A stretch of 64,000 nucleotides of DNA from Pseudomonadota bacterium (GTDB lineage Bacteria; Chloroflexota; UBA5177; JAJPKF01). Below, one piece after another: positions 16,987 to 25,441 of this stretch (the first letter of the stretch is position 1; each line of letters starts with the position of its first letter). Below the pieces are notes generated by a model. The model searched no databases, was not told where the DNA came from, and saw only the letters and a list, made by a program, of their open reading frames with translations. A program made the translations under genes and the position numbers. The stretch lies in contig JAJPKF010000015.1 in the NCBI GenBank assembly GCA_021323865.1, positions 1 through 64,000 of the forward strand. The letters are read 5' to 3'.

Positions 16987-17898
16987 CTATTCCTCGTCTG
17001 CTTCATCGCCGCCACGGGCGACGTGGTGATGGCCGATGACGGCCAATCCGGCTATCGTGGCCAGCTCGGTGGCTCGCTCCAGGTCGGCCGGGTCCCAGGC
17101 ATTCGGCTCCTGCTTGGCCACGACCAGGATTCCAGAGCCCTGCCGTCCGGCGTGGATGGGGATGGCGGCCACCGATCGGACCTTGAACCGGATGGCCAGC
17201 TCACGGGAGGCCCGCGGATCGGCAAGCGTGTCGTTGATTACCACCGGTCGCCCGGTCATCCATGCCACCGCCATGGCGCCGACCGGTCGGGAGGGAACCC
17301 AGTGCGCCGTCAGCGAGATGTCCGACTCGGGAAGCGTGACCGGCACCTCGTCACGCATCTCAACCGCCGTGGTGACGAAGCCATAGCTCTCGCCGCCGAA
17401 GTACACCGCGCAGCGATGCGCATGGGCGACGGCGACCGCCTGATGGCCGATGTAGTCCAGGAGGCGCCGTGGCGGGAGCAGATCGAACGGGACCGGAGGG
17501 GCCGGCAGGGCCGGGTCCTCCAAATGGGGAACGAGATCCGCCAGGGTGAGGAGACCCAGCTCGTCGGGAAGCAAGCGCTCGATACCCTCGAGGCGGGTTC
17601 GATGCGGCTCGGGCAGCATGCTGAGCCACTGTGTTTCCTGAACCTCGTCCTGTACCCCCACCGCCTCAAGGACCGAGAGCAGCGTGACCTCCTCAACCGG
17701 CCGGGCGAGCGCCAGCCCTCCATGGGGGCCACGCCGAGCCTCGACCAGGCCGGCTCTCTTCAACGGCCCGACCAGCTGCTGGAGGAACGGCGCGGGCAGC
17801 CCCGTCCGCTCGGCGATGCCTCCGACCGTCCCGCCGCCGGTGGCGGCCAGCTCGAGGAGGGCACGGATGGCGTACTGACCGGCACGGGCCACGTGCAT
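16987..17898 (-). CDS. Rrf2-type transcriptional regulator fused to a GAF-like sensor domain
   Basis: This is a 303-residue protein. The first ~80 residues form an Rrf2 winged helix (GQYAIRALLELAATGG, GLPAPFLQQLVGPLKRAGLVEARRG, GGLALARP). The three Fe-S cysteines of IscR/NsrR are absent, so it should not sense via a cluster. Residues about 145-290 look like a GAF domain (VAHAHRCAVYFGGESYGFVTTAVEM, RPVVINDTLADPR, VRSVAAIPIHAGRQGSGILVVA). Members with this layout are often annotated as IclR- or Rrf2-like ligand sensors. AAGGAATT precedes the ATG. It is divergent from the xylose isomerase gene (159 bases between starts), so control of that gene is a reasonable inference. Confidence 0.8.
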   Translation of the reverse strand: MHVARAGQYAIRALLELAATGGGTVGGIAERTGLPAPFLQQLVGPLKRAGLVEARRGPHGGLALARPVEEVTLLSVLEAVGVQDEVQETQWLSMLPEPHRTRLEGIERLLPDELGLLTLADLVPHLEDPALPAPPVPFDLLPPRRLLDYIGHQAVAVAHAHRCAVYFGGESYGFVTTAVEMRDEVPVTLPESDISLTAHWVPSRPVGAMAVAWMTGRPVVINDTLADPRASRELAIRFKVRSVAAIPIHAGRQGSGILVVAKQEPNAWDPADLERATELATIAGLAVIGHHHVARGGDEADEE

Positions 17899-18057
17899 AA
17901 AGCAGAATTCCTTATCTGTAACTCAGCAATTATGGCAGACGTCGATGGTTGACCGTCGAGCCGCCGGGCACCGGCTTCGGATACCGAGCACCGAGAGGGG
18001 ATGCGACGGGGCCTACACTACGTCAGCCCGTCCTCAATACCACCATCTGGAGAAGCT

Positions 18058-19092
18058 GTGGAGAAATACAGCTACCGGTTCTCGTTCGGTCCCTGGAACA
18101 TTCACGAGGGCGCGGACCCCTTCGGTCCGCCGGTTCGCCCGTCCCGAAGCCTGGACGAGAAGCTTCCCCTCGTGCGGCAGCTCGGCTTCGACGCCATTCA
18201 GCTGCACGACGACGATGCCATCCCCAACCTGGATGACCTCTCGTCGCAGCAGCTGGTTCAAGCGGCCCGCGATCTCCGGCGCCAAATCGAGGATGCGGGT
18301 CTTACCACGGAATGGATCGCGCCGCGGTTATGGGAAGATGCGCGAACCATCGACGGCGCCTTCACCGCCAACGATCCCGCGGTTCGCGCCTATGCCTCCG
18401 ACCGGGCGCGCAAATCGATTGACATTGCCCGAGAGATGGACACAGATCTCATCCTCCTGTGGCTGGCTCGAGAGGGCACCTACATCCGCGAGTCCAAGGA
18501 TGGGGCCTGGGCGACGGAGCGGCTGATCGAGGCCGTCAACGAACTGCTTGCCTACGACCCGGGCATCCGAATCCTGATCGAGCCCAAGCCCAATGAGCCC
18601 ATGGACCTCGCCTACATTCCCACCATCGGCCATGGTGTGGCCCTGGGCATGTTCACGTCTGACCCAGCTCGCGTGGGTGTCCTGATGGAATCGGCACATG
18701 CCGTGCTTGCGGGCCTCGATCCGTCCGACGAGATGGCGTTCGCCCTCGGTCTACGCAAGCTGTGGGGCGTTCACCTCAACGATCAGAACGGGCTCAAATT
18801 CGATCAGGACCGCAGTTTCGGATCCGTCGACCTGCGCCGCGCCTTCAATCAGGTTCGGGTCCTCGACGAGCACGAGTATTGGAACGTGGGTATGGTCGGC
18901 TTTGATGTCAAGACCATGCGCACCCAGAAGGCAGAGCGGGCGACCGCCCATCTCCGCAACAGCTTGGACGTGTTCCTCCGTCTGGTCGGCGTCGTCCGGT
19001 CCATGGACCGACAGGCCGTGTCGGCGGCCATCGATGGTCGGGATTACGAAGAGCTGGACCATCTGGTCATGAACGCGCTGCTGGGAGGCTGA
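18058..19092 (+). CDS. xylA: Xylose isomerase (short variant)
   Basis: This TIM-barrel sugar isomerase converts D-xylose to D-xylulose. I prefer GTG 18058, seven bases after GGAG, over the ATG at 18001, because FSFGPWNIHEGADPFG then aligns with the family N-terminus. Key residues are visible: LHDDD (catalytic His and Asp, about residue 47), EPKPNEP (metal Glu and Lys, about 178), ME-SAH (second-metal Glu and His), HLNDQNGLKFDQD (metal Asp residues, about 240) and GFDVK. At 344 residues it is some 40 shorter than typical actinobacterial XylA. The missing part is the C-terminal extension that wraps around the neighbouring subunit. It converges on xylB. A 90-base near-copy of its middle lies at 470-559. 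Confidence 0.85.
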   Translation: MEKYSYRFSFGPWNIHEGADPFGPPVRPSRSLDEKLPLVRQLGFDAIQLHDDDAIPNLDDLSSQQLVQAARDLRRQIEDAGLTTEWIAPRLWEDARTIDGAFTANDPAVRAYASDRARKSIDIAREMDTDLILLWLAREGTYIRESKDGAWATERLIEAVNELLAYDPGIRILIEPKPNEPMDLAYIPTIGHGVALGMFTSDPARVGVLMESAHAVLAGLDPSDEMAFALGLRKLWGVHLNDQNGLKFDQDRSFGSVDLRRAFNQVRVLDEHEYWNVGMVGFDVKTMRTQKAERATAHLRNSLDVFLRLVGVVRSMDRQAVSAAIDGRDYEELDHLVMNALLGG

Positions 19093-19138
19093 ACCGCGCA
19101 ACTCCGCTCTCCTCCCCCGACTAGAGTGTCGGCTCAGT

Positions 19139-20644
19139 TCATGGGCCGACCGCTTCAGCATCCTTGAACCGATCCGCCAGAGCCGGGTAAAGCGACCGAT
19201 ACCGGCGGTAGAGCCGATCGTAGATTTCGGCGCGCGCCGGGTCGGGACTGACCACAGGTGGCATGCCGGCCGCGGCGGGAGCCAGCTCCTCAAGCCGTGG
19301 GAAGAGGCCGACGCCACGACCCGCCAGGAGCGCCGCCCCGTAGGCCGGCCCTCCCTCGGCGGGCATGGCCGCCACCGGCAGATTGAACACATCAGCCAAC
19401 AGTTGCATCCAGAATGCGCTCGCGGCTCCGCCACCAGTTGCCCTCACGACGGCTGCCCGCAGACCCGTCTCTCGAAGGAGGTCCAGGGAATCGCGCAGGG
19501 CGAACGTGATGCCTTCCAGGACAGCACGAGACAGGTGGGCACGTCCGTGGCCAAGCGACAGCCCGAAGAAGACGCCACGGGCCTGGGCATCGGCGTGGGG
19601 AGTCCGTTCCCCCGACAGATAGGGCAGGAACACCAGCCCGTCGCTACCCGCAGGCGCCGACGACGCTTCTCGGGCGATCGCCTCGTATGTGGCACCGGCC
19701 ATTACAACATCGCGGAACCAGCGAAGACTCCCGCCGGCCGACAGCACCACGCCCATGCCGTACCAGCACCCATCGAGGACGTGGCAGAACGTGTGCAAAC
19801 GGCCCAGTGGCTCGACCGCCGGTCGCAACTCAGGCGAGAGCACCGTCCCGGAGGTGCCGATGCTGACGAGGATCGTACCGGGGGCGACCACGCCGGCCGC
19901 CAGGGCCGCGCAGGCGTTGTCTGCCCCGCCGCTCGTGACCGGCAGTCCCTTGGCCAGTCCGGTGGCCGCCGCTGCTGGCCCGGTCAGGTGGCCCACAACC
20001 TCGCTCGAGCCCCTGAGGGATGGAAGCAAGCGGGCGTCGAGGTCGAGGGCCGTCAGCACCTCCTCCGACCATATTCCTCGCGAGATGTCGAAGAGGAGCG
20101 TCCCCGAGGCGTCCGACGGCTCTGTGGAGTAGACCCCGGTCAGCCGCATGTTGACGAAGTCCTTGGGCAAAAGGACTGAGGCGGTGCGCGAAAAGATCTC
20201 CGGCTCGTGCCGGCGAACCCAGAGGAGCTTGGGAGCGGTAAAGCCCTCCAGCGCCGGATTTCCCACGGTGTGCAGCAGCTGCTCGAAGCCCACTAGACGG
20301 GTGATCTCGCGGCATTCGGCGATGCTGCGGCCGTCGTTCCAAAGAATCGCGGGGCGCAGAGGGCTGCCGCCCGAGTCCAGAAACGTGGCCCCGTGCATCT
20401 GTCCGGAGAGCGCCAGACCGGCCACCCGCCCGAACTCTGCCGGGTGATTTGTGACCAGCTCTCGGAGCACCTCGATGGTTGCGGACCACCAGTCCTCCGG
20501 GTTCTGCTCGCTCCAGCCGGCACGAGGAACGAACAGCGGCAGGGGGGATTCGGCCCATGCACGCACCCGTGCTGCGCCGTCCACCAGGACGGCTTTAACC
20601 GAAGAGGTGCCGAGGTCGATGCCCACCACGAAGCTGTTCGTCAC
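19139..20644 (-). CDS. xylB: Xylulokinase
   Basis: This is a 501-residue FGGY-family kinase phosphorylating D-xylulose to xylulose 5-phosphate. GTG 20644 follows GGGAGGG; a longer open frame upstream is non-coding. Motifs include GIDLGTSSVKAVLVD (phosphate loop, residues about 7-21), SGQMHGATF, LWNDGRS (sugar contacts), GGADNACAALAAG, SIGTSGTV, SAGGSLRWFRD, LPYLSGERTPHAD, and GGGAASAFWMQLLADVF near the C-terminal adenosine site. Its length fits the family. It converges on xylA and is divergent from the Gfo/Idh dehydrogenase with 78 bases between starts, so it shares a regulatory region with the dehydrogenase-transporter operon. Confidence 0.92.
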   Translation of the reverse strand: MTNSFVVGIDLGTSSVKAVLVDGAARVRAWAESPLPLFVPRAGWSEQNPEDWWSATIEVLRELVTNHPAEFGRVAGLALSGQMHGATFLDSGGSPLRPAILWNDGRSIAECREITRLVGFEQLLHTVGNPALEGFTAPKLLWVRRHEPEIFSRTASVLLPKDFVNMRLTGVYSTEPSDASGTLLFDISRGIWSEEVLTALDLDARLLPSLRGSSEVVGHLTGPAAAATGLAKGLPVTSGGADNACAALAAGVVAPGTILVSIGTSGTVLSPELRPAVEPLGRLHTFCHVLDGCWYGMGVVLSAGGSLRWFRDVVMAGATYEAIAREASSAPAGSDGLVFLPYLSGERTPHADAQARGVFFGLSLGHGRAHLSRAVLEGITFALRDSLDLLRETGLRAAVVRATGGGAASAFWMQLLADVFNLPVAAMPAEGGPAYGAALLAGRGVGLFPRLEELAPAAAGMPPVVSPDPARAEIYDRLYRRYRSLYPALADRFKDAEAVGP

Positions 20645-20672
20645 CGCCCTCCCATCCGTAAATCTCCCCGTA

Positions 20673-20701
20673 TTGGGGCCGCCGTTACCGTAGGGTACGA
20701 T
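20673..20701 (+). promoter_or_regulatory. Candidate promoter of the dehydrogenase-ABC transporter operon
   Basis: TTGGGG (20673-20678) and TACGAT (20696-20701) are separated by 17 bases. They point toward the dehydrogenase at 20723. A small palindrome, TACC-GTAG-GGTA, overlaps the start of the -10 box and could be an operator half-site pair. Confidence 0.5.
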
Positions 20702-20722
20702 AGTGTCAGCCGAACGGCGCTG

Positions 20723-21916
20723 ATGGACGGGGAGGCACGCCTGGCTTCTTCGAACGGACCTCTCAAAACCCCACCGACCGTAGGGGTCGGACTGATCGGC
20801 TATGCCTTCATGGGCCGGGCGCATTCCCACGCCTTCAAGGCGATCCAGTACATGATGTGGCCACCTCCGGCCGTGGCGGACCTGGTTTCCATCTGCGGTC
20901 GTAACCAGGACGCGGTTCAAGAGGCTCGATCTCGCTACGGCTACAAGCGATGGACGACCAGCTGGCAGGAGCTGGTGGACGATCCGGAGGTCCAGGTCGT
21001 GGACAACTCCACGCCCAACAACCTGCATCTGGAGCCGTGTCTCGCCGCCGCGGCGGCCGGCAAGGACATCATCTGCGAGAAGCCGCTCGGCCGGGACGCC
21101 GATGAGAGCCGAGCCATGCTGGAAGCAGTCGAACGCGCCGGCGTCACGCACATGTGCGCATTCAACTACCGCTTCATCCCGGCCCTCCAGTTGGCTCGCC
21201 GGCTCATTCAAGATGGCAGGCTCGGCCAGATCTATCACTTCCGAGCCAGCTACCAGCAAAGCGGACGGGTCGATCCGAACTCACCCATGACCTGGCGCTT
21301 CCGTCGGGACACGGCCGGTTTCGGAGCCCTCGGCGATCTCGGCTCCCACTCCGTCGACCAGGCACGCTGGCTCATCGGCGAGATCGGTTCCGTCAGCGGA
21401 CTGACCAAGACGTTCATCCCCGATCGGCCCGTGGAGGCCGGGAGCGACCGGCGGGAGCCGGTGACCGTGGACGACGCCGCGCTCGCCCTTCTGGAGTTTC
21501 AGGATGGGCCCATCGGCACCCTAGAGGTGACCCGCTGCGCGACCGGCCGCAAGAACTATCATCTCATCGAGGTCAACGGCTCTCTCGGCAGCCTTCACTT
21601 CAACTGCGAGCGGCTGAACGAGCTGCGCTTCTTCTCCCGTGAAGACCCGCCCGAGATACAGGGCTTTCACGATGTTCTGGTCACGGAACGGGCCCATCCC
21701 TACGGCACGGTCTGGTGGCCGCCGGGGCACATCCTGGGCTGGGAGCACACGTTCATGCACGAGATGCATCACTTTCTGACCGCGGTCGCCGGCGGAGGAT
21801 CCGTAGAGCCCTTGGGGGCCACGTTCCGAGACGGGTACCGCAACTCAGTTGTGCTGGACGGCCTGGCCGAGTCGTCACGAACCGGAAGGAAGGTGGATCT
21901 GACCTATGCGAGCTGA
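20723..21916 (+). CDS. Gfo/Idh/MocA-family NAD(P)-dependent sugar dehydrogenase
   Basis: This 397-residue oxidoreductase has an N-terminal Rossmann domain (VGLIGYAFMGRAHSHAF, residues about 21-37) and the family Lys in CEKPLGRDADES (about 115). An alpha/beta C-terminal domain follows (GALGDLGSHSVDQARWL, HEMHHFLTAVAGG). The Rossmann glycine pattern is GLIGYAFMG. It probably oxidises a sugar or sugar-like cyclitol. Its position between xylB and a sugar importer suggests a pentose or a derivative. The ATG at 20723 lacks a ribosome-binding site, whereas GGGGAGG at 20729-20735 precedes an in-frame CTG at 20741, so the true start may be the latter. Thirty bases separate it from the ATPase gene. Confidence 0.85.
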   Translation: MDGEARLASSNGPLKTPPTVGVGLIGYAFMGRAHSHAFKAIQYMMWPPPAVADLVSICGRNQDAVQEARSRYGYKRWTTSWQELVDDPEVQVVDNSTPNNLHLEPCLAAAAAGKDIICEKPLGRDADESRAMLEAVERAGVTHMCAFNYRFIPALQLARRLIQDGRLGQIYHFRASYQQSGRVDPNSPMTWRFRRDTAGFGALGDLGSHSVDQARWLIGEIGSVSGLTKTFIPDRPVEAGSDRREPVTVDDAALALLEFQDGPIGTLEVTRCATGRKNYHLIEVNGSLGSLHFNCERLNELRFFSREDPPEIQGFHDVLVTERAHPYGTVWWPPGHILGWEHTFMHEMHHFLTAVAGGGSVEPLGATFRDGYRNSVVLDGLAESSRTGRKVDLTYAS

Positions 21917-21946
21917 GACAAGCGACGGACACGGGGAGGACCGGTC

Positions 21947-22735
21947 ATGGCCGTAGAAGCGCCTCCAGGTGAGAACGGTCCCTACCTGCAGCTGAATGGA
22001 ATCAGCAAGAACTTCGGCGCCGTTCAGGCGCTCAGTGACGTCGATTTCTCCGTCAAGCTCGGCGAGGTGGTCGCCCTGGTCGGGGACAACGGCGCGGGCA
22101 AATCGACGCTGATCAAGATCGTGTCGGGCACAGAAACGGCCTCCGCGGGCGAGGTCCGGGTGGAAGGCCGGGTCTGCCACCTGCGCTCCCCTCGGGACGC
22201 TGCCGGGGTGGGCATCGAAACGGTCTACCAAGACCTGGCATTGTGCGATAACCTCGACGTCGTCGCAAACCTGTTCTTGGGTCGAGAGCCCGCCCCTGGA
22301 GATCTTCCCGGTGCCCCACTGAGCGAGGCGCAGATGGAGAAGCGCAGCCTCGAGGTGCTGGGCAGCCTTCATATTCGGATTCCCTCGGTTCGGGCCGCGG
22401 TGGGCGCGCTCTCCGGCGGCCAGCGGCAATCCATTGCGGTGGGCCGGGCGGTGCTATGGGGATCGAAGCTGGTGCTTCTGGACGAGCCCACGGCCGCCCT
22501 CGGTGTCGCCCAGCAGCGGGAAGTGCTGGCCCTCGTACGCCGGTTGAAGGACCGGGGACTTGGGGTCGTCGTCATCAGCCATAACCTTCAGCAGGTGTTC
22601 GACGTCGCGGACCGGGTGGTGGTGCTGCGGCTCGGCCGTGTGGCGGCCAACCTCCGCCGTGCGGACGTCACGTCCGAGGAAGTTGTCCGCTATATCACCG
22701 GTGCGCAAACGGCTCAAGCCGGCGCGTACGCCTAG
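21947..22735 (+). CDS. Sugar ABC transporter ATP-binding protein, single-domain type
   Basis: This is a 262-residue ABC ATPase of the carbohydrate uptake (CUT2) class. It shows Walker A GDNGAGKSTL (about 46-55), Q-loop VYQDLALCDNL, signature LSGGQRQS (about 150), Walker B LVLLDEPTAAL and switch His in VISHNLQQV. Most CUT2 ATPases (RbsA, XylG) are tandem duplications of about 500 residues. This one has a single domain, as in the FrcA type, and must work as a homodimer. It energises the permease encoded 12 bases downstream. The start ATG has GGGGAGGACCGGTC upstream. Confidence 0.92.
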   Translation: MAVEAPPGENGPYLQLNGISKNFGAVQALSDVDFSVKLGEVVALVGDNGAGKSTLIKIVSGTETASAGEVRVEGRVCHLRSPRDAAGVGIETVYQDLALCDNLDVVANLFLGREPAPGDLPGAPLSEAQMEKRSLEVLGSLHIRIPSVRAAVGALSGGQRQSIAVGRAVLWGSKLVLLDEPTAALGVAQQREVLALVRRLKDRGLGVVVISHNLQQVFDVADRVVVLRLGRVAANLRRADVTSEEVVRYITGAQTAQAGAYA

Positions 22736-22747
22736 GGAGGAGAGCGT

Positions 22748-24091
22748 ATGGCAACCGTAGAGGAGCCCGTCGCCGACGCCGAATTGCCCGCCGATGCTGC
22801 CAGCGCCGCGGATCCGGCCGCCCCGACCGGCAACCCAATCGCTGCCTTCCTGGACCCGCGGTCCTGGCTCACCACGAGCACTGGTCGAACGATCCCGCTC
22901 ATCGTCGCCCTGGTGGGCATGTGGATTGTCTTCGACGTGCAGACCGGGGGTGTTTACCTCGGTTCCTTCAACATCGCCAACATCCTCGTCGATACGTCCC
23001 TATACGGGATCGTTGCCATCGGCGTGGTCGTCGTCCTGCTCCTGGGTGAGATCGACCTGTCTCTAGGATCGCTCGTCAATCTCTGCGGCTGCTCCGCGGC
23101 GCTCATCATGATCGAGTGGGTGCCCACATGGCCGGCGATTCCCCAGATGCTGGTGGGCGTGGCCGCTTCCCTCGTCATCGGTGTCATCTGCGGCGCCTTC
23201 CAGGGGTTCTGGGTGGCGGTCATGAAGGTTCCTTCCTTCGTCGTCACCCTGGCCGGCTTGCTGGCCTTTCAAGGCATTTCGCTGGTCATCACCAACACGC
23301 AGACCGTGACCGTGACCAACGACTATTTCAACGCCTTCGGCTCCAGCAGCATCTCCGCCTTCAACCATGGCTACCTGCCGATGCTGGCCGGGAGCAAGAC
23401 GAGCATCATCCACTTCTCGGCCGGCATTCTGGTGGGCCTGGTGATCGGCTGCGGCTACACCCTCTATCTGCTGGGGAATGCGCGATCGCGAAAGCGGGCC
23501 GGCCTCGCCTCCCGATCGGGCGTGCTGGTGCTGCAGGGTCTGGCCCTCACCATCATCGGCGTGGGCCTGGCCGACACGCTGGACCGCTTCCAGGGAGTGC
23601 CCCTGTCGGTCTTCTGCCTGATCGTCCTGCTGATCGTCTTCGCCTACATCCTCCGACGCACCCGCTTCGGCCGCCACATCTACGCCACGGGCGGCAACGC
23701 CGAGGCGGCCCGGCGGGCCGGTATCGCCATACAGCGCGTTCGCTGGTCGGCGTTCATCATCTCGGGTCTCATGGCCGGAGTGGTGGGCGTCATCTTCCTG
23801 GCCAGGGACAACTCCATCAACGGCACATCCGTCGACCCCAGCTTTCTGCTGCTGTGTATCGCGTCAGCGGTCATCGGGGGGACGAGCCTCTTCGGCGGTC
23901 GCGGCTCTGTCTGGTCGGCCCTGACGGGCGCCCTTATCCTGTCCAGCGTCCAGTACGGCATGAACATCACCATGACGGCCAGCGCCGATGCCCAGTACTA
24001 CCAATACATCGTCGAAGGCGGAATCCTGCTGGCAGCCGTCTGGCTTGATACCTACGCAAAGGGACGCTCCAGTGCAAACCGCGCCACCTGA
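22748..24091 (+). CDS. Sugar ABC transporter permease (CUT2, XylH/RbsC-like)
   Basis: This is a 447-residue polytopic membrane protein with about ten hydrophobic helices after a 45-residue Ala/Pro-rich cytosolic N-terminus. Diagnostic segments are LLLGEIDLSLGSLVNLCGC (about 97-115), VPSFVVTLAGLLAFQGISLVI, TRFGRHIYATGGNAEAARRAGI (the cytoplasmic coupling loop) and ASAVIGGTSLFGGRGSVW. It forms the membrane channel for a pentose or related monosaccharide. It is longer than RbsC (about 320) and somewhat longer than XylH (about 390). AGGGAGGAGAGCGT precedes the ATG. Confidence 0.92.
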   Translation: MATVEEPVADAELPADAASAADPAAPTGNPIAAFLDPRSWLTTSTGRTIPLIVALVGMWIVFDVQTGGVYLGSFNIANILVDTSLYGIVAIGVVVVLLLGEIDLSLGSLVNLCGCSAALIMIEWVPTWPAIPQMLVGVAASLVIGVICGAFQGFWVAVMKVPSFVVTLAGLLAFQGISLVITNTQTVTVTNDYFNAFGSSSISAFNHGYLPMLAGSKTSIIHFSAGILVGLVIGCGYTLYLLGNARSRKRAGLASRSGVLVLQGLALTIIGVGLADTLDRFQGVPLSVFCLIVLLIVFAYILRRTRFGRHIYATGGNAEAARRAGIAIQRVRWSAFIISGLMAGVVGVIFLARDNSINGTSVDPSFLLLCIASAVIGGTSLFGGRGSVWSALTGALILSSVQYGMNITMTASADAQYYQYIVEGGILLAAVWLDTYAKGRSSANRAT

Positions 24092-24203
24092 TCGGTATCA
24101 GGCATTCATCGTATGGTCACGCTCCCCGGGGTACACTTCGAGCAGGGCATTTTGCCCGAAGAACGGTCGGAAGAGATAGACAAAGCTGCGGAAAGGAGGC
24201 GGT

Positions 24204-24278
24204 ATGGGTCGGTCGCCGGGGAGGTCCCGGCCGGAGGTAGGCGACAGACGATTCATGCATTTTGCGAAAGGTGAATAG
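24204..24278 (+). CDS. 24-codon leader ORF directly abutting the binding-protein gene
   Basis: The ATG follows a near-perfect ribosome-binding site, AAAGGAGGCGGT. The frame runs 24 codons (MGRSPGRSRPEVGDRRFMHF, then AKGE) and ends in TAG. The next base is the first base of the binding-protein ATG, so there is no gap at all. The weaker binding site of the downstream gene (AAAGGTGA) lies within the last codons of the leader. This arrangement suggests translational coupling or leader-based tuning of binding-protein output. Whether the peptide itself has a function is unknown. Confidence 0.5.
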   Translation: MGRSPGRSRPEVGDRRFMHFAKGE

Positions 24279-25385
24279 ATGAAGAAGACGTTCCGACTGG
24301 CGATTTCAGGGCTGGCCGTGGCGGGGTTCGCGTTCGCGGGGTTGGCCGGGCCGGTCTCGGCCAAAGTCCATCGCCCCGCTGCGCATCCGAAGGGCACGGT
24401 CGCATTTCTGGGCCCCGAGCAGTTCACGGGCCGCTGGCCCAAGGACGCCAAGTACTTCAAGCAGAAGCTCCACTCGTTGGATAAGCGGCTGAAGATCCTC
24501 GAGTACAATGCCAACGCCAACATCAACCTCCAGACCCAGCAGTTCAACACGGCCCTGGCCAAGGGTGCCAAGGTGATCGTGCTAGCAGCCGTGGACCAGA
24601 ACGAGGACGCGCCGCTGGTCAACAAGGCTGAGTCGCAGGGCGTGAAGGTCATCGCCTACGACCGCATGATTCAGTCGCCCAAGCTGCGCGCCTATGTCTC
24701 GTTCAACAACGTGACTGTGGGTAAGGAACAGGGCGGCTGGTTCGCGTCCCACGTCAAGAAGGGCGCGACCATCGTCGAGATTCGGGGCTCCTCGACCGAC
24801 CACAACGCAGCGCTCTTCTATCGGGGCTTCTGCAAAGAGGTCTGCCCCAAGATCAAGAAGCACGTCTACAAGCTCGGCTACGCTAAGTGGACGCCCAACT
24901 GGGATCCGCCAACAGCGGGCCAGGAGATGGACGCGGCGCTCGCCAAGCTCCATAACAAGGTCGGCGCCGTCTATTCGATGAACGATGCCATGGCCGCCGC
25001 CGTGTCCGCGGCCCTCAAGCGCGTGGGCCTCGAGCACATTCCGCTGACGGGCCAGGATGCCCAGGCCGACGGTCTCGGCCGGATCCTCGTCCACCAGCAG
25101 GGCATGACGGTCTACAAGCCCATCTATGACGAGGCCTATACGGCCGCCCGCGTCGCCTACCGCTGGATCGCCGGCAAGGGTCTGCCCTCGTACTTCCACA
25201 CCAACTGTGGCGTGGCCTGCTCGCAGGCTTCAGGGCGCGAGGTTCCTTCGGCTCTCTATACGCCCATCGAGATCACGCGGAAGAACGTTGCCAAGCCGGT
25301 CAACGACGGCTTCGACAGCTGGGCCGACGTGTGCGCCAGCATCGGCAAGCACACCAGCAAGCCCTACTGCGGTCTCAAGAAGTAG
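24279..25385 (+). CDS. Sugar ABC transporter substrate-binding protein (XylF-like)
   Basis: This 368-residue exported periplasmic-binding-protein-1 type sugar receptor has signal peptide MKKTFRLAISGLAVAGFAFA, then GLAGPVSA. Family features are VAFLGPEQFTGRWPKD near the N-terminus, LEYNANANINLQTQQFNTALAKGAKVIVLAAVDQN, KVIAYDRMI, AVYSMNDAMAAAVSAAL, LTGQDAQADGLGRILVHQQGMTVYKP and AYRWIAGKG. The GQDAQ and AYDR stretches line the pentose/hexose pocket in XylF-type proteins. It closes the dehydrogenase-transporter operon and is followed by a terminator. The high-output position after a coupled leader ORF fits the need for excess binding protein. Confidence 0.9.
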   Translation: MKKTFRLAISGLAVAGFAFAGLAGPVSAKVHRPAAHPKGTVAFLGPEQFTGRWPKDAKYFKQKLHSLDKRLKILEYNANANINLQTQQFNTALAKGAKVIVLAAVDQNEDAPLVNKAESQGVKVIAYDRMIQSPKLRAYVSFNNVTVGKEQGGWFASHVKKGATIVEIRGSSTDHNAALFYRGFCKEVCPKIKKHVYKLGYAKWTPNWDPPTAGQEMDAALAKLHNKVGAVYSMNDAMAAAVSAALKRVGLEHIPLTGQDAQADGLGRILVHQQGMTVYKPIYDEAYTAARVAYRWIAGKGLPSYFHTNCGVACSQASGREVPSALYTPIEITRKNVAKPVNDGFDSWADVCASIGKHTSKPYCGLKK

Positions 25386-25408
25386 TCACTTCGACGAACC
25401 GAGAGGAG

Positions 25409-25441
25409 GAGAGGGTCGGGAAACCGGCCCTCTCTTCTTTG
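25409..25441 (+). terminator. Rho-independent terminator of the sugar transporter operon
   Basis: Arms at 25409-25419 and 25424-25434 (11 bases, one G-U pair) enclose a GAAA loop. TTCTTTG follows. It lies 24 bases past the binding-protein stop codon. Confidence 0.8.

Noticed and set aside
18001-18057. Upstream ATG start for xylose isomerase
   Set aside because: It adds 19 residues unlike the family and has no ribosome-binding site. GTG 18058 follows GGAG and gives the family N-terminus.
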